Assembly (NCBI GenBank): GCA_030015575.1
Contig: CM057346.1
Coordinates: 561,044,315 to 561,108,314, forward strand
Length of the DNA stretch: 64,000 nucleotides
Origin: Agapanthus africanus
Taxonomy: Eukaryota > Streptophyta > Magnoliopsida > Asparagales > Amaryllidaceae
Direction of reading: 5' to 3'
Each line of letters opens with the position of its first letter. Within the stretch, counting starts at the first letter, position 1. The notes under the pieces are model-generated. The model did not search any database. It was not told the DNA's origin and was given only the letters and a program-made list of their open reading frames with translations. Shown piece by piece: positions 1-9,946 of the stretch. The position numbers and the translations under genes were made by a program.

Positions 1-313
1 CCAAATATAACACGACACGAAATGACCTACCGAAACAAGTGAAAGTGGTTATCGCAACACGATAAAATAATTAACTGCAGGGCCATGCGTCTACAAGGAA
101 GAGCGTCCCCACAATTTAAAACCCCTCAAAAATTAGTGGGAATCTGAAAAAGTCACGCTACAACTGTCACATTTGTCCAAACCTCTGATATACAGTGCAA
201 TAAATCAACTTGGTATCTTCGGAGAGGTGGATGGATATATTCCAAATAGCATCAGCCCCCAAATTCAGGCAAGACGTACTATCCCAGTTCTCCTCTGTTT
301 TCGGCGGTAAACA
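1..313 (+). repeat. 3' end of a family-F LTR (partial, left side outside window)
   Basis: This stretch aligns collinearly with the last ~310 bp of the solo LTR at 2728-5461. Shared blocks include GGAAGAGCGTCCCCACAAT, AAATCAACTTGG.ATCTTCGGAGAGGT and a terminal TAAACA against GGAACA. It ends with CA at 313, after which CACTA-1 sequence follows. The copy is more diverged than a recent duplicate would be. It is either a truncated LTR, a solo LTR, or the 3' LTR of an element lying left of the window. It carries no credible coding sequence. Confidence 0.75.
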
Positions 314-539
314 TACACCAAGTGACGAAAGTGCGTCTCTGTTCTTCATCGATTATGTCATCCGACCACGTCCTAGGATTCGATCTCTTGAGTATAGTTT
401 TGTGCGTTCTATTCATTAATTTACAGTTATATACGTTAGATTATACTCTATGGATGAAATTAGAAAAACTTACTCTGTATATTTAGCAAAACATTCGCTG
501 TTTAGCAAGATGAACGCATGTAAACCGCCAATGAGATTT
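314..539 (-). other. CACTA-1 distal segment, no recognised coding
   Basis: This 226-bp stretch lies between the family-F LTR end and the last recognisable transposase block. I see no domain or promoter in it. By position it should be CACTA-1 sequence downstream of DUF4218. Confidence 0.4.
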
Positions 540-814
540 TAAGACATGTTTTTTAGCCTTTTTGCTCCAATTGGACCGTCAAGAACACGCGGCGGTTTGT
601 TCAGTTTCGTCCCTATATCGTTGTTCAGGAAATGAGCACAAAAAGACGCCACTTCTTCCAAGAGATAACCTTCCGCAATCGAACCTTCAGGACGATACTT
701 GTTGCTGATATAGTTTTTAATTAATGTTATAATAGATATCTGTTGAAAATAATAGATATTAATAATCCACGATAATATTTTGCAATTTAAATGATTAATA
801 ATAAACATTTTCAT
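540..814 (-). pseudogene. CACTA-1 transposase C-terminal exon (end of DUF4218)
   Basis: The minus strand encodes the conserved block YRPEGSIAEGYLLEE followed by SFCAHFL, the signature of the end of the DUF4218 domain that accompanies Transposase_21 in plant CACTA elements. Upstream codons (LIKNYISN) fit the segment just before this block. It is separated from the main transposase block by a short AT-rich stretch (about 720-815). That stretch starts after the ERY codons with GTATGA and is probably an intron. The reading frame has no usable start of its own, so this is a continuation of the block at 815-2727. It is part of a dead gene. Confidence 0.8.
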
Positions 815-2727
815 ACCTCTCGATGGGATACATTCAACAGTAATGTATCAGACCGCCAATCTTGACCTCGGTTGCCAAATGGACGGACATGTGAACAATA
901 ATGTTGATAAAGGAAAGTGGAAAGATAGTTTTGAGCTTGCAGAGGATCATAGGAATATCTTTTTCAAGCTCTGCTATCTCATTGACATCTATGTTTTTGG
1001 AACACAGTTGTCGAAAATACGTGCAAAAATCGTTAAGAACGAGACCAACTTTGGATCTTAACGATACTCTCAGGCATAAAGGAAGAAAATGTTGTATCAA
1101 TATGTGGTAGTTGTGTCTCTTGAGTTCTACGATTTTTCCATTTTCTACTAGTACGTATTTGGAAATGTTTGATGAGAAACCATCGGGGACTTTCGATTCT
1201 TTCAACACTCGCAGGAACTGCCGCTTCTCCTCTTTGTCCAGATTGTAGATTGCCGGTGGGATCTCGTAATAATCTGGTTTACCAGCCACAGACCGAGCAT
1301 GCAATTCTTCTTTAATAGACAAACCATCCAAATTTATCAGATTACAGCGGGCGTTAAGATTGTCTTTCATTTTTCCATCCTTATAAAGTAGAAGATTGAT
1401 GACGTGTTCAGAGACACCCTTCTCGATATGCATAACATCTAAATTGTGGCGGAGCGGTAGATCGGACCAGTACGGAAGTTGAAATAAACAACTTAGTTTC
1501 TTCCAACCGGTTGGGCAAGGCATTGCATCTTTGTTTTGTTTCTTTCCGAATGTGATATTCTGATAAGCTCTCCATTGCTGCAATATATCATTACCGGACA
1601 ATTGTTTAGGAGGCCTACCAATCTCCGTCTTGCTGTTGAAAAATTCTTTATTCTTTCTGAATCTGTGAGGTATAGGTATGAAATTTCGGTGACCCATAAA
1701 TGACTCTTTCTCACTAAACTTCAAGCATACGGCGCTCGTATGAATATGACAACTGGGGAAAGCAAGCTTACCATGAGTTTTCCATCTTAACAGCATACCG
1801 TAGGCAAGAAAATCATTAATATTCCACAACAAAGCAGCCCGTATCTGAAAAAATTGTTTACTATCTGCGTCATAAGTACATGTCGATGTTTTCCCAGGAG
1901 ATGAAGAACCATCAATTAAAAGCGCCAACATAAAATAAGACTGCGTCATAGCCCTCCATGGCGGTATGTTGTATAAATTCACCACAACAGGCCAAGTACT
2001 GTGAGTACGCCTGTCGTGAACTATCCCAAATGGACTGAAATCGTAGCTCGCAATTTCCAGTCTCACGTTATGAGGGTCTGCGCTGAATGAAGGGTGTTTT
2101 TCATCTAAAACTTTCCACGACATTGAATCTCTAGGATGACTCATTTTTCTCTCTTCACAAGATGCTTTATGGTGCCACTATATTTCAGACGCCATCTCCT
2201 CACACATAAATAACCGTTATAGTCTCGGTTATTAATGGAAAATGACGAAGAATCTTTATGGGCACATCACTCGACTGAGAGTCTTTCTTAGGCTTGAATC
2301 GGATGATCCCGCACACAGGGCAGTTTCTGAGTGTGGCGTGTTCATTCCGGAACAAAACACAATCATTCTCACATGCATGTAACTTATGATATTTCAAGCC
2401 GATATTTATGATTATCTTTTGTGCCTCATACCAGCTCGGTGGCACTTCATTTTCGTCGGGAAAAACTTTCTTCAGCAGTTCTAGGAGATCGGTGAAAGGC
2501 TGGTCACTCCATCTATTCTTTCACTTGATCTGGAAGAAACATACGAAAAAGGACAGTTTTAAAAACCCTTTTCAATTTGGATATAGCGGGATCCTAAAGT
2601 CAGGCTTTTACTTCTCCAATAAAGAGGGTCCAGTGATTTCTGTATCATAATGAAGTCCAGCGGCATTTATAAGCTCATCTATGTCATCAATCGGTGCGGA
2701 TACAGCATCATCTTCTTTGATGGCTTC
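815..2727 (-). pseudogene. CACTA-1 transposase core (Transposase_21/Tnp2 plus DUF4218)
   Basis: The longest open part (2144 to 834) carries the Tnp2 family hallmarks in order. These are MSHPRDS.SWK, the block around NDFLAYGMLLRWKTHG, a HRNFIP.PHRFR block, the LPYWSDLPLRHNLDVMHIEKG block, and then DUF4218 (LCSKNIDVNEIAELE, VHLATEVKIGG). An upstream block at 2445-2200 (PPSWYEAQKI, CPVCG.IRFKP) belongs to the same protein in another frame. At 834-836 a TGA stands where the family has Trp in the YRWMYPIERY motif, so a single nonsense change ends the frame. Further frame breaks lie between 2144 and 2200 and around 2446-2650. In an intact element this protein would bind the termini and catalyse excision; here it cannot be made. 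Confidence 0.9.
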
Positions 2728-2976
2728 TGTTTACCCCAATCAGAGCAAAGCTCTGTTCAAATTCCGAGGCGGGAGATGAAGCAACGCTTCATCTTCCCCC
2801 AATCAGAGCAGAGCTCTGCTTTCAAAATTCAAAATTTTGAAGCAACGCTTCAAGTCTCGGGCGCAACGCGCCACGTGTCAGGCGCTAATACGTCAGCGCA
2901 GCGCCCAAGAAGGTGCGCCCAATCAGAGCAAGGCTCTATTTTTAATGAAGCAACGCTTCAGCTGCGCAAGCACTGC

Positions 2977-3101
2977 GCTGCGCGACACGTGTCAGCGCAG
3001 ATGCGCTAGCGGAGTTGCGCTGCGCTCTGCGCTGCGCGACACGTGTCAGCGCAGATGCGCTAGCGCAGTTGCGCTGCGCTCTGCGCTGCGCGACACGTGT
3101 C
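2977..3101 (+). repeat. 54-bp GC-rich tandem repeat (two full units, one partial)
   Basis: Units begin GCTGCGCGACACGTGTCA at 2977, 3031 and 3085, a spacing of exactly 54 bp. The third is cut short after the CACGTGTC motif. Each unit contains one CACGTGTC and several GCGC-rich palindromes. The array lies 185-310 bp upstream of the TATA box and looks like an amplified enhancer block. Confidence 0.9.
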
Positions 3102-3285
3102 ACGCGCTGGGGCATCTGCGCCAAACTGAATTAAGATTTTAAGAAATCTTTTCTGTTCTTGTTAAAACAAGAAGATTTTCTTCTGCAAAGCAGAAGCCCT
3201 TGGATCAAAGATCCAACGGTGGGGAAAATTCCCCAAATCACTCAGAGAATGATCTCTTTAACAAATTTAACTAATTTGTGAGCAC

Positions 3286-3293
3286 TATAAAAA
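3286..3293 (+). promoter_or_regulatory. TATA box of the family-F LTR
   Basis: TATAAAAA, followed by GGACCCT, lies in a typical LTR promoter position, downstream of the CACGTGTC cluster and upstream of an A-rich leader. No other comparably good TATA is seen in this LTR. The transcription start is expected roughly 25-35 bp downstream; this is inference. Confidence 0.6.
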
Positions 3294-4364
3294 GGACCCT
3301 AAGCCTCAATTCAAAGGCATGAACATTTTCTTGAAAAATCAAGAGCTTTAAACAGAGAGAACTCTGAGAAAATTTCGAGAAAAAGGTAAAAAACCTTCAT
3401 GAAGTAGAAGAAAGTCCTAATAGATCATTGATCTAAAAACAAGATCAATGATCTTTACATAAAAAATAGTGCTTTGCACTTTTATGAACCTCTGGTTCTT
3501 CAAACAAAAGAAAAATTTATTTTTTTCTTCTTTGATCTAATTTAGATCAAGAAATTAAATAGTGCTTTGCACTTCCGTTCTTGAATCTAAAAGATTCTTA
3601 GTGTTTTGCACTTCTAAACTGCGCCGTTGCGCTCTTAAGAGAGCGCCACGTGTCAGCTATAGAACCACCTGCGCTAAGCGCTCTTAAGATAGAGCTTTGC
3701 TCTCTGAAACTGGCGCAACTCACTGAGAGCGCGCCACGTGTCAGCAGCGCAACAGCGCAGCGCACTAGCGCAGCGCACTGCGCTGTTGCGCTTGCGCTCA
3801 CCAGAGCATGACACGTGTCATCATCATGTGAGCTTGCGCTCATTACTTAGCGCAAAGCGCCAGACAAATGCACTGTATTGCTTACAAAAGGGGCCAAGCC
3901 CAATCAAAGTAGGCCTAACAGGCCTAATAAAATGCAACGCATTACTTTGAAAAGGGCAGAGCCCTAACTAAAACAGATGCGCTGCATCATAAAGAAAAGG
4001 GACAGGGCCCAATTAAAAGGCCTAACAGGCTCAATTAAATATGCTATGCATTTTAAAAAGGACAGAGCCCAAACAAAATAGATGCCCTGCATCATTTGTA
4101 AAGGGTAGAGCCCAATCAAAACAAGAATAATGCAGTGCATTACTAAAAAGGGGTAAAGCCCCGGAACAGGCCGAAGACAAAAAAAATATCGAAGCTGGAC
4201 TTAGCCCAATTTTGGCCATAAGTCCTTAAATTAAATTGACTGAGCACGACTGCTCCTTTAAATTAATTTATATCCGGTTCGAGGGTACATCTCCGAGCTC
4301 CTCTGGCACTTATCGTTGTAATCCTTCAACGACGTCAGAGAGGTGACGGGTCCCGACGACCACA

Positions 4365-4718
4365 TATCGGACCGAAACGTCCTTAAACTAATGATGGACC
4401 GAAACGTCCTTAAACTAATGATGGACCGAAACGTCCTTAAACTAATGTCGGACCGAAACGTCCTTAAACTAATGATGGACCGAAACGTCCTTAAACTAAT
4501 GTTGGACCGAAACGTCCTTAAACTAATATCGGACCGAGACGTCCTTAAACTAATATCGGACCAAAACGTTCCTAAAATTAATATTGGACCGAGACGTCCT
4601 TAAACTAATATCGGACCGAGACGTCCCTAAACTAATATCGGACCACCACGTCCCTAAACTGGCGATGGACCACCACGTCCCTAAACTGGAAAATGGACCA
4701 CCACGTCCTTAAACTGGA
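4365..4718 (+). repeat. 27-bp tandem repeat array (about 13 units)
   Basis: The unit is TGGACCGAAACGTCCTTAAA plus ACTAATG, about 27 bp. Units start near 4366, 4394, 4421, 4448, 4475 and 4502, and decay towards the 3' side, where GGACCACCACGTCC variants appear. Because 27 is a multiple of three, the array gives a spurious peptide repeat (MMDRNVLKL). The array is bracketed by a diverged ~85-bp direct repeat: CGTTGTAATCCTTCAACGAC recurs at about 4313 and 4881. Confidence 0.9.
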
Positions 4719-5461
4719 ACAACAGAGCTTCCAAACGCTCTTTTGCCGGATCTAAACGGTCCCGTTTAAGTTGATCTTAGCCCCAAATACGGCTAACGTA
4801 TCCTTAAACACTCAAATGAACGACAAAATTCCAAATCGACCTTGGTTCAAGGGCACATCTCCAAACTCCTCTGACATCTGTCGTTGTAATCCTTCAACGA
4901 CGTCAGAGAGGCGACGAGTCCCGACGGCCATATATTAAATGGATCACCCTGTCAAGTTGATCTTAGTCTCAAACAGGACTAACGTATCCTTGACAAACGT
5001 TTAAGTTGATCTTAGCCGCAACGCGACTAATGCATCCTTAAACTAAAAACACCAAACCCAAATCTAATTAAATACGGATTTGGACTAATCCATGTCCTAC
5101 GGGCGACGGCATTACTCAGTCTCCGTATACAATCCACGGGCAACCACAAAGAAAACAAACACACACGACACGAAGTGAAATTCTGGAGAAGGAGAAAGTT
5201 GTTGCCGCGACGCGGTAGCGTAATTAATTGCAGGGGCTTGCGCCTGCAGGGAAGAGCGTCCCCACAATCAAAAACCCCTCACCCTGAAGGGGAATCTGAT
5301 AAAGTCTACTACATCGGCCGCATCCGTCTAAACCTCCGATACACGGCGCCATAAATCAACTTGGCATCTTCGGAGAGGTAGACGGATAAAACCATATAGC
5401 ATCTGCCCCGAACCCCAGGCACAGACGTCCTAATGTCTCGGCCGCCGTTCGGAGGGGAACA

Positions 5462-5892
5462 GATTCGTCTTCTTCAAACTGTCATTCCTCTTCTTCTTTT
5501 TCTTCTACTATCCTTTACCACTCTGCGGTTTCCATTTCGATGAATTCATTTTCCGTCTCTTGCATCCATGCCTCGTCTCCCGTTACAATGACTTTTTCTC
5601 CGTGAAGTTCCCACATAGTGTAATCTCTGACGAACCCGTATCTCAAGATGTGTAACTCAACTTCTGATTTCTTGAGCAATCGCTTATTCATACACTTAAA
5701 GCAAGGATAATAGATTTCGTTCTCTTTCGGTAACCCAAGATGTGCGTAGGCAAAATCGGTGAAAAAGCTAACATCGTCAACGAAAAAGCGGTTAACTCTC
5801 GAGAGAGTATCGACGTACATCCAACCTTTATCGTGGAGGTATGCGAATGCCATATTGGAACAGCCCGGACGAAGTAAGGTTTCTATAGACAA
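5462..5892 (-). pseudogene. CACTA-1 transposase N-terminal domain (transposase-associated domain)
   Basis: The minus strand encodes MAFAYLHDKGWMYVDTLSR, then DFAYAHLGLPKENEIYYPC, a CxxC motif (CFKCMN) and an ELHILRYGFVRDYTMWELHGE block. This is the order of the transposase-associated (Transpos_assoc) domain at the N-terminus of plant CACTA transposases. The frame ends at TAA (5517-5515) just after an ETAEW stretch. CACTA-D has CAA (Gln) there, so this is a C-to-T nonsense change. The acidic Glu-rich linker that follows is interrupted by the solo LTR at 5461. The likely start is the Met of MAFAYL; the upstream Met (MSIETLLRPG) has no counterpart in CACTA-D. Confidence 0.85.
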
Positions 5893-6117
5893 GACGTATC
5901 GGATTAAGATTTCTTGACAGATACGCGATAGACGAGATACTAAGAAGGGTTAGTGCTAGGTTTAATTGACGACTTGGTTAATTTAAGTTTCAATTGACAT
6001 TTAGTTATAAAGATTATCAAGGACCGAGAGAAAATGCTCATAGATAGGGAGTTGGATTCTTCTTCCAAGAAAGATGATGAAGAAATTAAATGTTTTATAT
6101 TGGATGTCGAGGATAGT
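5893..6117 (-). other. CACTA-1 5' region before the Tekay-A insertion
   Basis: This stretch matches CACTA-D 41200-41510 in reverse complement, for example TTTCTTGACAGATACG and the AATCCAACTC... block. It contains the untranslated region and probable 5' intron upstream of the transposase. The copy is continuous with 15774 onward once Tekay-A is removed. The last five bases, ATAGT (6113-6117), are the duplicated target site. Confidence 0.7.
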
Positions 6118-9026
6118 TGTAACACCCGAGCCCAATAATACTATGTATATTACTAGTTGAGGGTTGTGGTTTGCTCATTTCCAATTTTCCTGATTTTCTG
6201 GTGTTCATTGCTAAATTTTACCCGGTTAAGTCATTTTGGCACATAACAAATTTTAACTCCGAAAATGAAATTTGAGATGTCCATCTTGGCCTACTCGTCG
6301 CCACTAGTCGCGTGGTAGCGTCCGCGTGTCGAGATTCCGTTCCGTTTGGCTAAACAGGAAAGTTTGGACGACTACGCGCGCGTGCAAGTGTCCGACTTGG
6401 GGGCATGCATTTTAATCATTAAACACCTATTTCCAAAATTTGGAACCCGCTTAAAATCATATAATTTGAATTTGGAACCTTTGGGCGCAACCCGGGCGCG
6501 ATTTGGAAATGTTTCATTTTGCGCCAAAATGGCCCATTTAAATTTAATATCTGATATATATATATATATTCCAATCCATTTTCCTAACAGCAAATCCTAA
6601 TAAATCCTTCTCATATTTCTCCCCCGGCCAATCACGAGCTCCTATTGAGCTCGTGGGGCCCCGCCTCTCTTTCCCTCAGTCTCTCTCTCTCCTCCCTCAA
6701 TCTCTCTCAAATCTCTCTCTCTCTCTATCTCATCAACCTTTCTCTCTCTTCCCTATATTTGAAAACATGCAGCCGCCTCCTCCCCATTAATCCATCGCGA
6801 GAGAACCCCCTCAACCCTAACCCTAGCCTCCCGCAGTCTCACCGCCGGCCTCCTCGAGACCTCGCCGTCGCCGCCCTCACCACCACGACCTCCACCGCAC
6901 CCACCTACCCTCTTCCTCCCGTTCTCCCGACGATCCCGCGCCTGCAACCCATTCCCGACCACGCCTCCACCCTCGTAGACCTCGCCGTCGACGTCGCCTC
7001 TCACCGTCGACGCCTCCCACGACTCCCTCTCACCCTCCTCGTCGAGACCTCGTCGTCGTTTCCCTCCTCCCCTCGCCGGAACAGCAAACCCGAGCCTTCA
7101 TCCTTCGCCTGCACCTCCCCTGTTCGCCGGAGAAGCGCGCCGGCGACCTCGTCGACGCCACTCCGACCACCTCCCTGTCCCCTCGACCACCTGAGCCGAC
7201 CACCACCCTCCTCCACTCGTCGCACCCCTCTCCAGCAAGCCCAGCGGCTGTTCCAGCCTTCGCAGCCACCGTCGCGGCCTCGCCGGCGTTCCAGTGCCGT
7301 CGAACCCGCCGTGGTCACCCCCTGGTGTCTCCCTGTAAGTTTCCTTCTCCTTCCTTTTGGTACAACCCCCCGCTGGTCGTTATTTTTGCGTGTATCGTAT
7401 CTTGTTGCTAACTTGTTACCGATGACATTTTGCCGGAATCCGACCGTGCCGTCTGACGAACCCGACGCTCCAGCGAAGTCCCCTGGTCCGTGTGATCCCG
7501 TTGACCTCTGTTGGGACTCGATCCGTGGCCCGTGCTTCCATATCGCAGTTTCTGCCGACATCGCATCCGTGTTTCGGTTTGCGGAACCGCCGAGGCAAGT
7601 ATCCGAATACTTGCTTTAACATGCTACAACTTAATCATCATGCTATAACCACACCACTATTATAACATCGATACCTTTTATAACTTAGAATTGCTAGTCA
7701 CAATTATCCGTAACTTTAAATCAATGAAATCATTGCTCGTATTAACCGGTCTGCTATTAATTCACACCTATCTAATCAAACCAAGTAGATCATCCCCACT
7801 TCATTTGTTAAAATCACTCATGAGACAATTATTATGCTTAGTTCAAATTCATGTAACTCCATTGCGTATATTATCGATATTGTTTCGTCTTGTGGCTATT
7901 GCACCTCAAAGGTGCGTGAACCGGATTAATATGAAAATACAAACATCACTGTGTTCACATAGAATAATATTTGTTATTTACTGTTTCCTGCTACTGTTCA
8001 TTATTTGTTACTATACCTGTTATCATCATATACCTGATTGCATTACATATTGACCGATCTTGATACACCTGACACATGTACTGATACACCGGACACAACA
8101 CCCTGTACATATCGACTCTACCTGTTGAAAGTAACCTGACCTGTTACCTGATCTCATGCCTAATGCCGACAAACCTAACCATTCCTGCTGTCGATCCAGA
8201 CAGACCTACCTTTACTTGACTTATGTTGGCATTAGTCCTTGACTACTGAATACCTGACTGACATACATAGCTTGGGGGTATAGGGAAATCAAAGGTGAAA
8301 CCGACTTGTAACTCAACAGTTCGATACATTGTTCTGATCAGTCTTACGGGCTTGGCCAGCTCCGGAGTGTTGATGCTGACATCACTCATCTATCCTACTA
8401 CCTTTTACTGCTTAGCGGCACGTCTCGGATTCAGCCCCGAGGATCATGACCGTGGTCCCGGGCACGCACGGGATACTATTGAGTTACATCGACGATTCAT
8501 CAATTGGTTTCAAAGACTATAGAGTAGAAAACCTGATAGGACAGTTTAGTCACCTTTGCACTTTACCCTGCTTGTTACTTCTTATTGCTGCTTTATTCAT
8601 GTTCATGCTTGCATTGTTTATTACCATGTTTATGCTATATACTTGATATCATGACGCGCTGACGTCTGGGTTTTGCATGGCCCAGATTCCGTACCTTTGT
8701 CGTCGACCGAGCAGGAGTACTTCAGCCAGCCGGCTGAACTGTGAGTTCTTTAGAGTTTAGTTTATTTATGTCATTTCATTTCCAGATGTGAGCCCGCATT
8801 ATGGGACATACTGTTTACTCATTGTATTGGATCATTAGCTTCCGCACTTATTGTTTATTGATTCCTGTTATTATGGATTTGGACATGTATTTAGTTTATT
8901 TTATCTTGTTCTTGATATCTTTACAACCGTAATGTGACTGTGGATGGATACTTCCTACCCACAGGTAGCATGGTTGGCTATGTCACGTGCCCAAATCTTG
9001 CGTACTCTGGGAAGCGGGGCGTGACA
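6118..9026 (+). repeat. Tekay-A 5' LTR
   Basis: This is the direct repeat of 12866-15773, 2909 bp, with TG...CA ends. It contains a (TA)n run near 6555, a CT-rich tract around 6670-6745, and a GC-rich pyrimidine-biased block (about 6765-7600) that is open in several frames. That block includes CCCTAACCCTAG and a strong splice-donor-like CCTGTAAGT at 7332-7340. The rest is AT-rich. No gene is supported inside it. Confidence 0.95.
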
Positions 9027-9034
9027 TGGTTTTG

Positions 9035-9045
9035 TGGTATCAGAG
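9035..9045 (+). promoter_or_regulatory. Tekay-A primer-binding site (tRNA-iMet type)
   Basis: TGGTATCAGAG lies 8 nt after the 5' LTR end and is complementary to the 3' end of plant initiator tRNA-Met, the usual primer for these elements. The twelfth base is A where the canonical site has C. Confidence 0.9.
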
Positions 9046-9394
9046 ACACAGGTTAATTGGGTTGATTCGTTGTAGTTGGGTATCGCACCCGATACACGAA
9101 TCAGAATACCCGTGATTAGGAAACATGTCCTGCCACTTTGACCATTTTACTATCCTTGAATCATTCTTCCGGATCATGTCGACGTGCAAACTTACTTTGC
9201 AATTGTCAACTCAAAACCTAATTTCTTGTTATCTCTAGGACTCAGGCGACTTGGGTGGAGTTAAGTAATTGCGGCTATGATACCGCGGCATAGCTACAAT
9301 GCAGCACTCTATTTAAGTATCTTGGAGTTCTAGCCTTGATCTATACACGAAAACTATCATCATGCTAATGTTGGGTACTTTGATTTCCAGGAAT

Positions 9395-9946
9395 ATGGCC
9401 GATCAGAATTTGGAGATGGACCCAGGGCATGCGGTCTTAGCCGCCAGGCAAAGAGTAATAAGGGGATTGTTGGAGAAACTAAAGGAACAACTCGAGCTGG
9501 AACCAGCATTTGCAATGGACCCCACGTCCGTACGTAGAAGTATTCCGGTAAACAGGCGCAACGTAGCACCAATGAAGAAAACCAGTATGGGTGATCGGAA
9601 GGGGGGAGTGATCTGTAGGTACTGCCATAAACCCGGACATGTGCGAAGGGAGTGTCGTTTGAGGCTGGGACTTTGTTTTAGATGTGGAGCGGCAGATCAC
9701 ACCGTTGATGCTTGTCCGTCGAAGCCTCGCACGAAGGATGATACACAGAAGCCTCCGCAAGGACCGTTCCAAGGACAGGAACCGCCTGCTCAAGGACCAC
9801 AGCAGGCTCGAGCGTTCACGTTGACAGCTGAAGAAGCTAAGGCATCGGGAGAAGTGGTTTCAGGTAATTTACTCGTTCATGATTTTCCCGCTTTGGCATT
9901 ACTTAATTTCGGAGCATCCCATTGTTTATGTCATCCAAATTTATAA
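9395..9946 (+). pseudogene. Tekay-A gag remnant with two zinc knuckles and start of protease
   Basis: The frame starts at ATG 9395 (MADQNLEM), equivalent to the gag start in Tekay-B (63283). After ~45 residues it jumps to the gag C-terminus, so the capsid core seen in Tekay-B is deleted. Two CX2CX4HX4C zinc knuckles follow: CRYCHKPGHVRREC and CFRCGAADHTVDAC. A Pro/Gln-rich linker leads to the retropepsin active-site region, which reads LLNFGASH where the family has Asp: codon 9905-9907 is AAT, so the catalytic Asp is Asn. The frame then shifts near 9930. In an intact element this part packages RNA and processes the polyprotein. Confidence 0.88.

Larger units (their letters stand above)
2741..4141 (+). 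repeat. Field of short perfect inverted repeats with mostly 3-nt loops
   Basis: Examples read directly (arm / loop / arm): 2741-2755 CAGAGC/AAA; 2774-2794 AGATGAAGC/AAC; 2804-2818 CAGAGC/AGA; 2837-2853 TTGAAGC/AAC; 2860-2872 GGCGC/AAC; 2925-2937 AGAGC/AAG; 2946-2960 TGAAGC/AAC; 3156-3173 TTCTTGTT/AA; 3180-3196 CTTCTGC/AAA; 3200-3216 TTGGATC/AAA; 3221-3234 GGGGAA/AA; 3422-3454, 13-bp arms with a 7-nt loop; 3468-3480 and 3561-3573 AGTGC/TTT; 3910-3926 TAGGCCT/AAC; 3931-3943 AATGC/AAC; 3953-3965 AGGGC/AGA; 3976-3988 GATGC/GCT; 4081-4093 GATGC/CCT; 4129-4141 AATGC/AGT. Arm sequences differ widely, so this is not one hairpin repeated. Confidence 0.85.
2728..5461 (+). repeat. Family-F solo LTR inserted in CACTA-1 transposase
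   Basis: The segment starts TGTTTACCCC and ends GGGGAACA, so it has TG...CA ends with short inverted termini. It is flanked by GCTTC (2723-2727) and GATTC (5462-5466), a 5-bp target duplication with one mismatch. Its last ~310 bp match 1-313. There is no internal coding region or second copy next to it, so it is best read as a solo LTR of 2734 bp left after LTR-LTR recombination. It splits an acidic Glu-rich linker of the transposase; CACTA-D shows the uninterrupted version around 41890. It contains a TATA box, two tandem arrays and an exceptional density of short inverted repeats. Confidence 0.85.

Noticed and set aside
2650..3142. Overlapping open frames across the start of the family-F LTR
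   Set aside because: They arise from 54-bp and palindromic repeats with few stops; no family character.
4365..4718. CRISPR-like spaced repeats
   Set aside because: Units are contiguous, with no unique spacers, in a plant LTR; a minisatellite.
2728..5461. Endogenous pararetrovirus promoter/leader region
   Set aside because: The hairpin-rich leader was suggestive, but TG...CA ends, a 5-bp duplication and a second LTR-end copy at 1-313 fit an LTR; no movement, capsid or RT sequence is present.
7001..7561. 186-codon minus-strand frame in the LTR (also 13748-14308)
   Set aside because: Shadow of the same GC-rich block, Arg/Gly-rich, no domain.
6645..7619. 324-codon open frame on the plus strand, also at 13506-14366
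   Set aside because: It lies entirely inside the Tekay-A LTRs, is low-complexity Pro/Ser/Arg, and equally long frames exist on the opposite strand; GC-rich composition explains it. Kept only as a finding on possible sequence capture.
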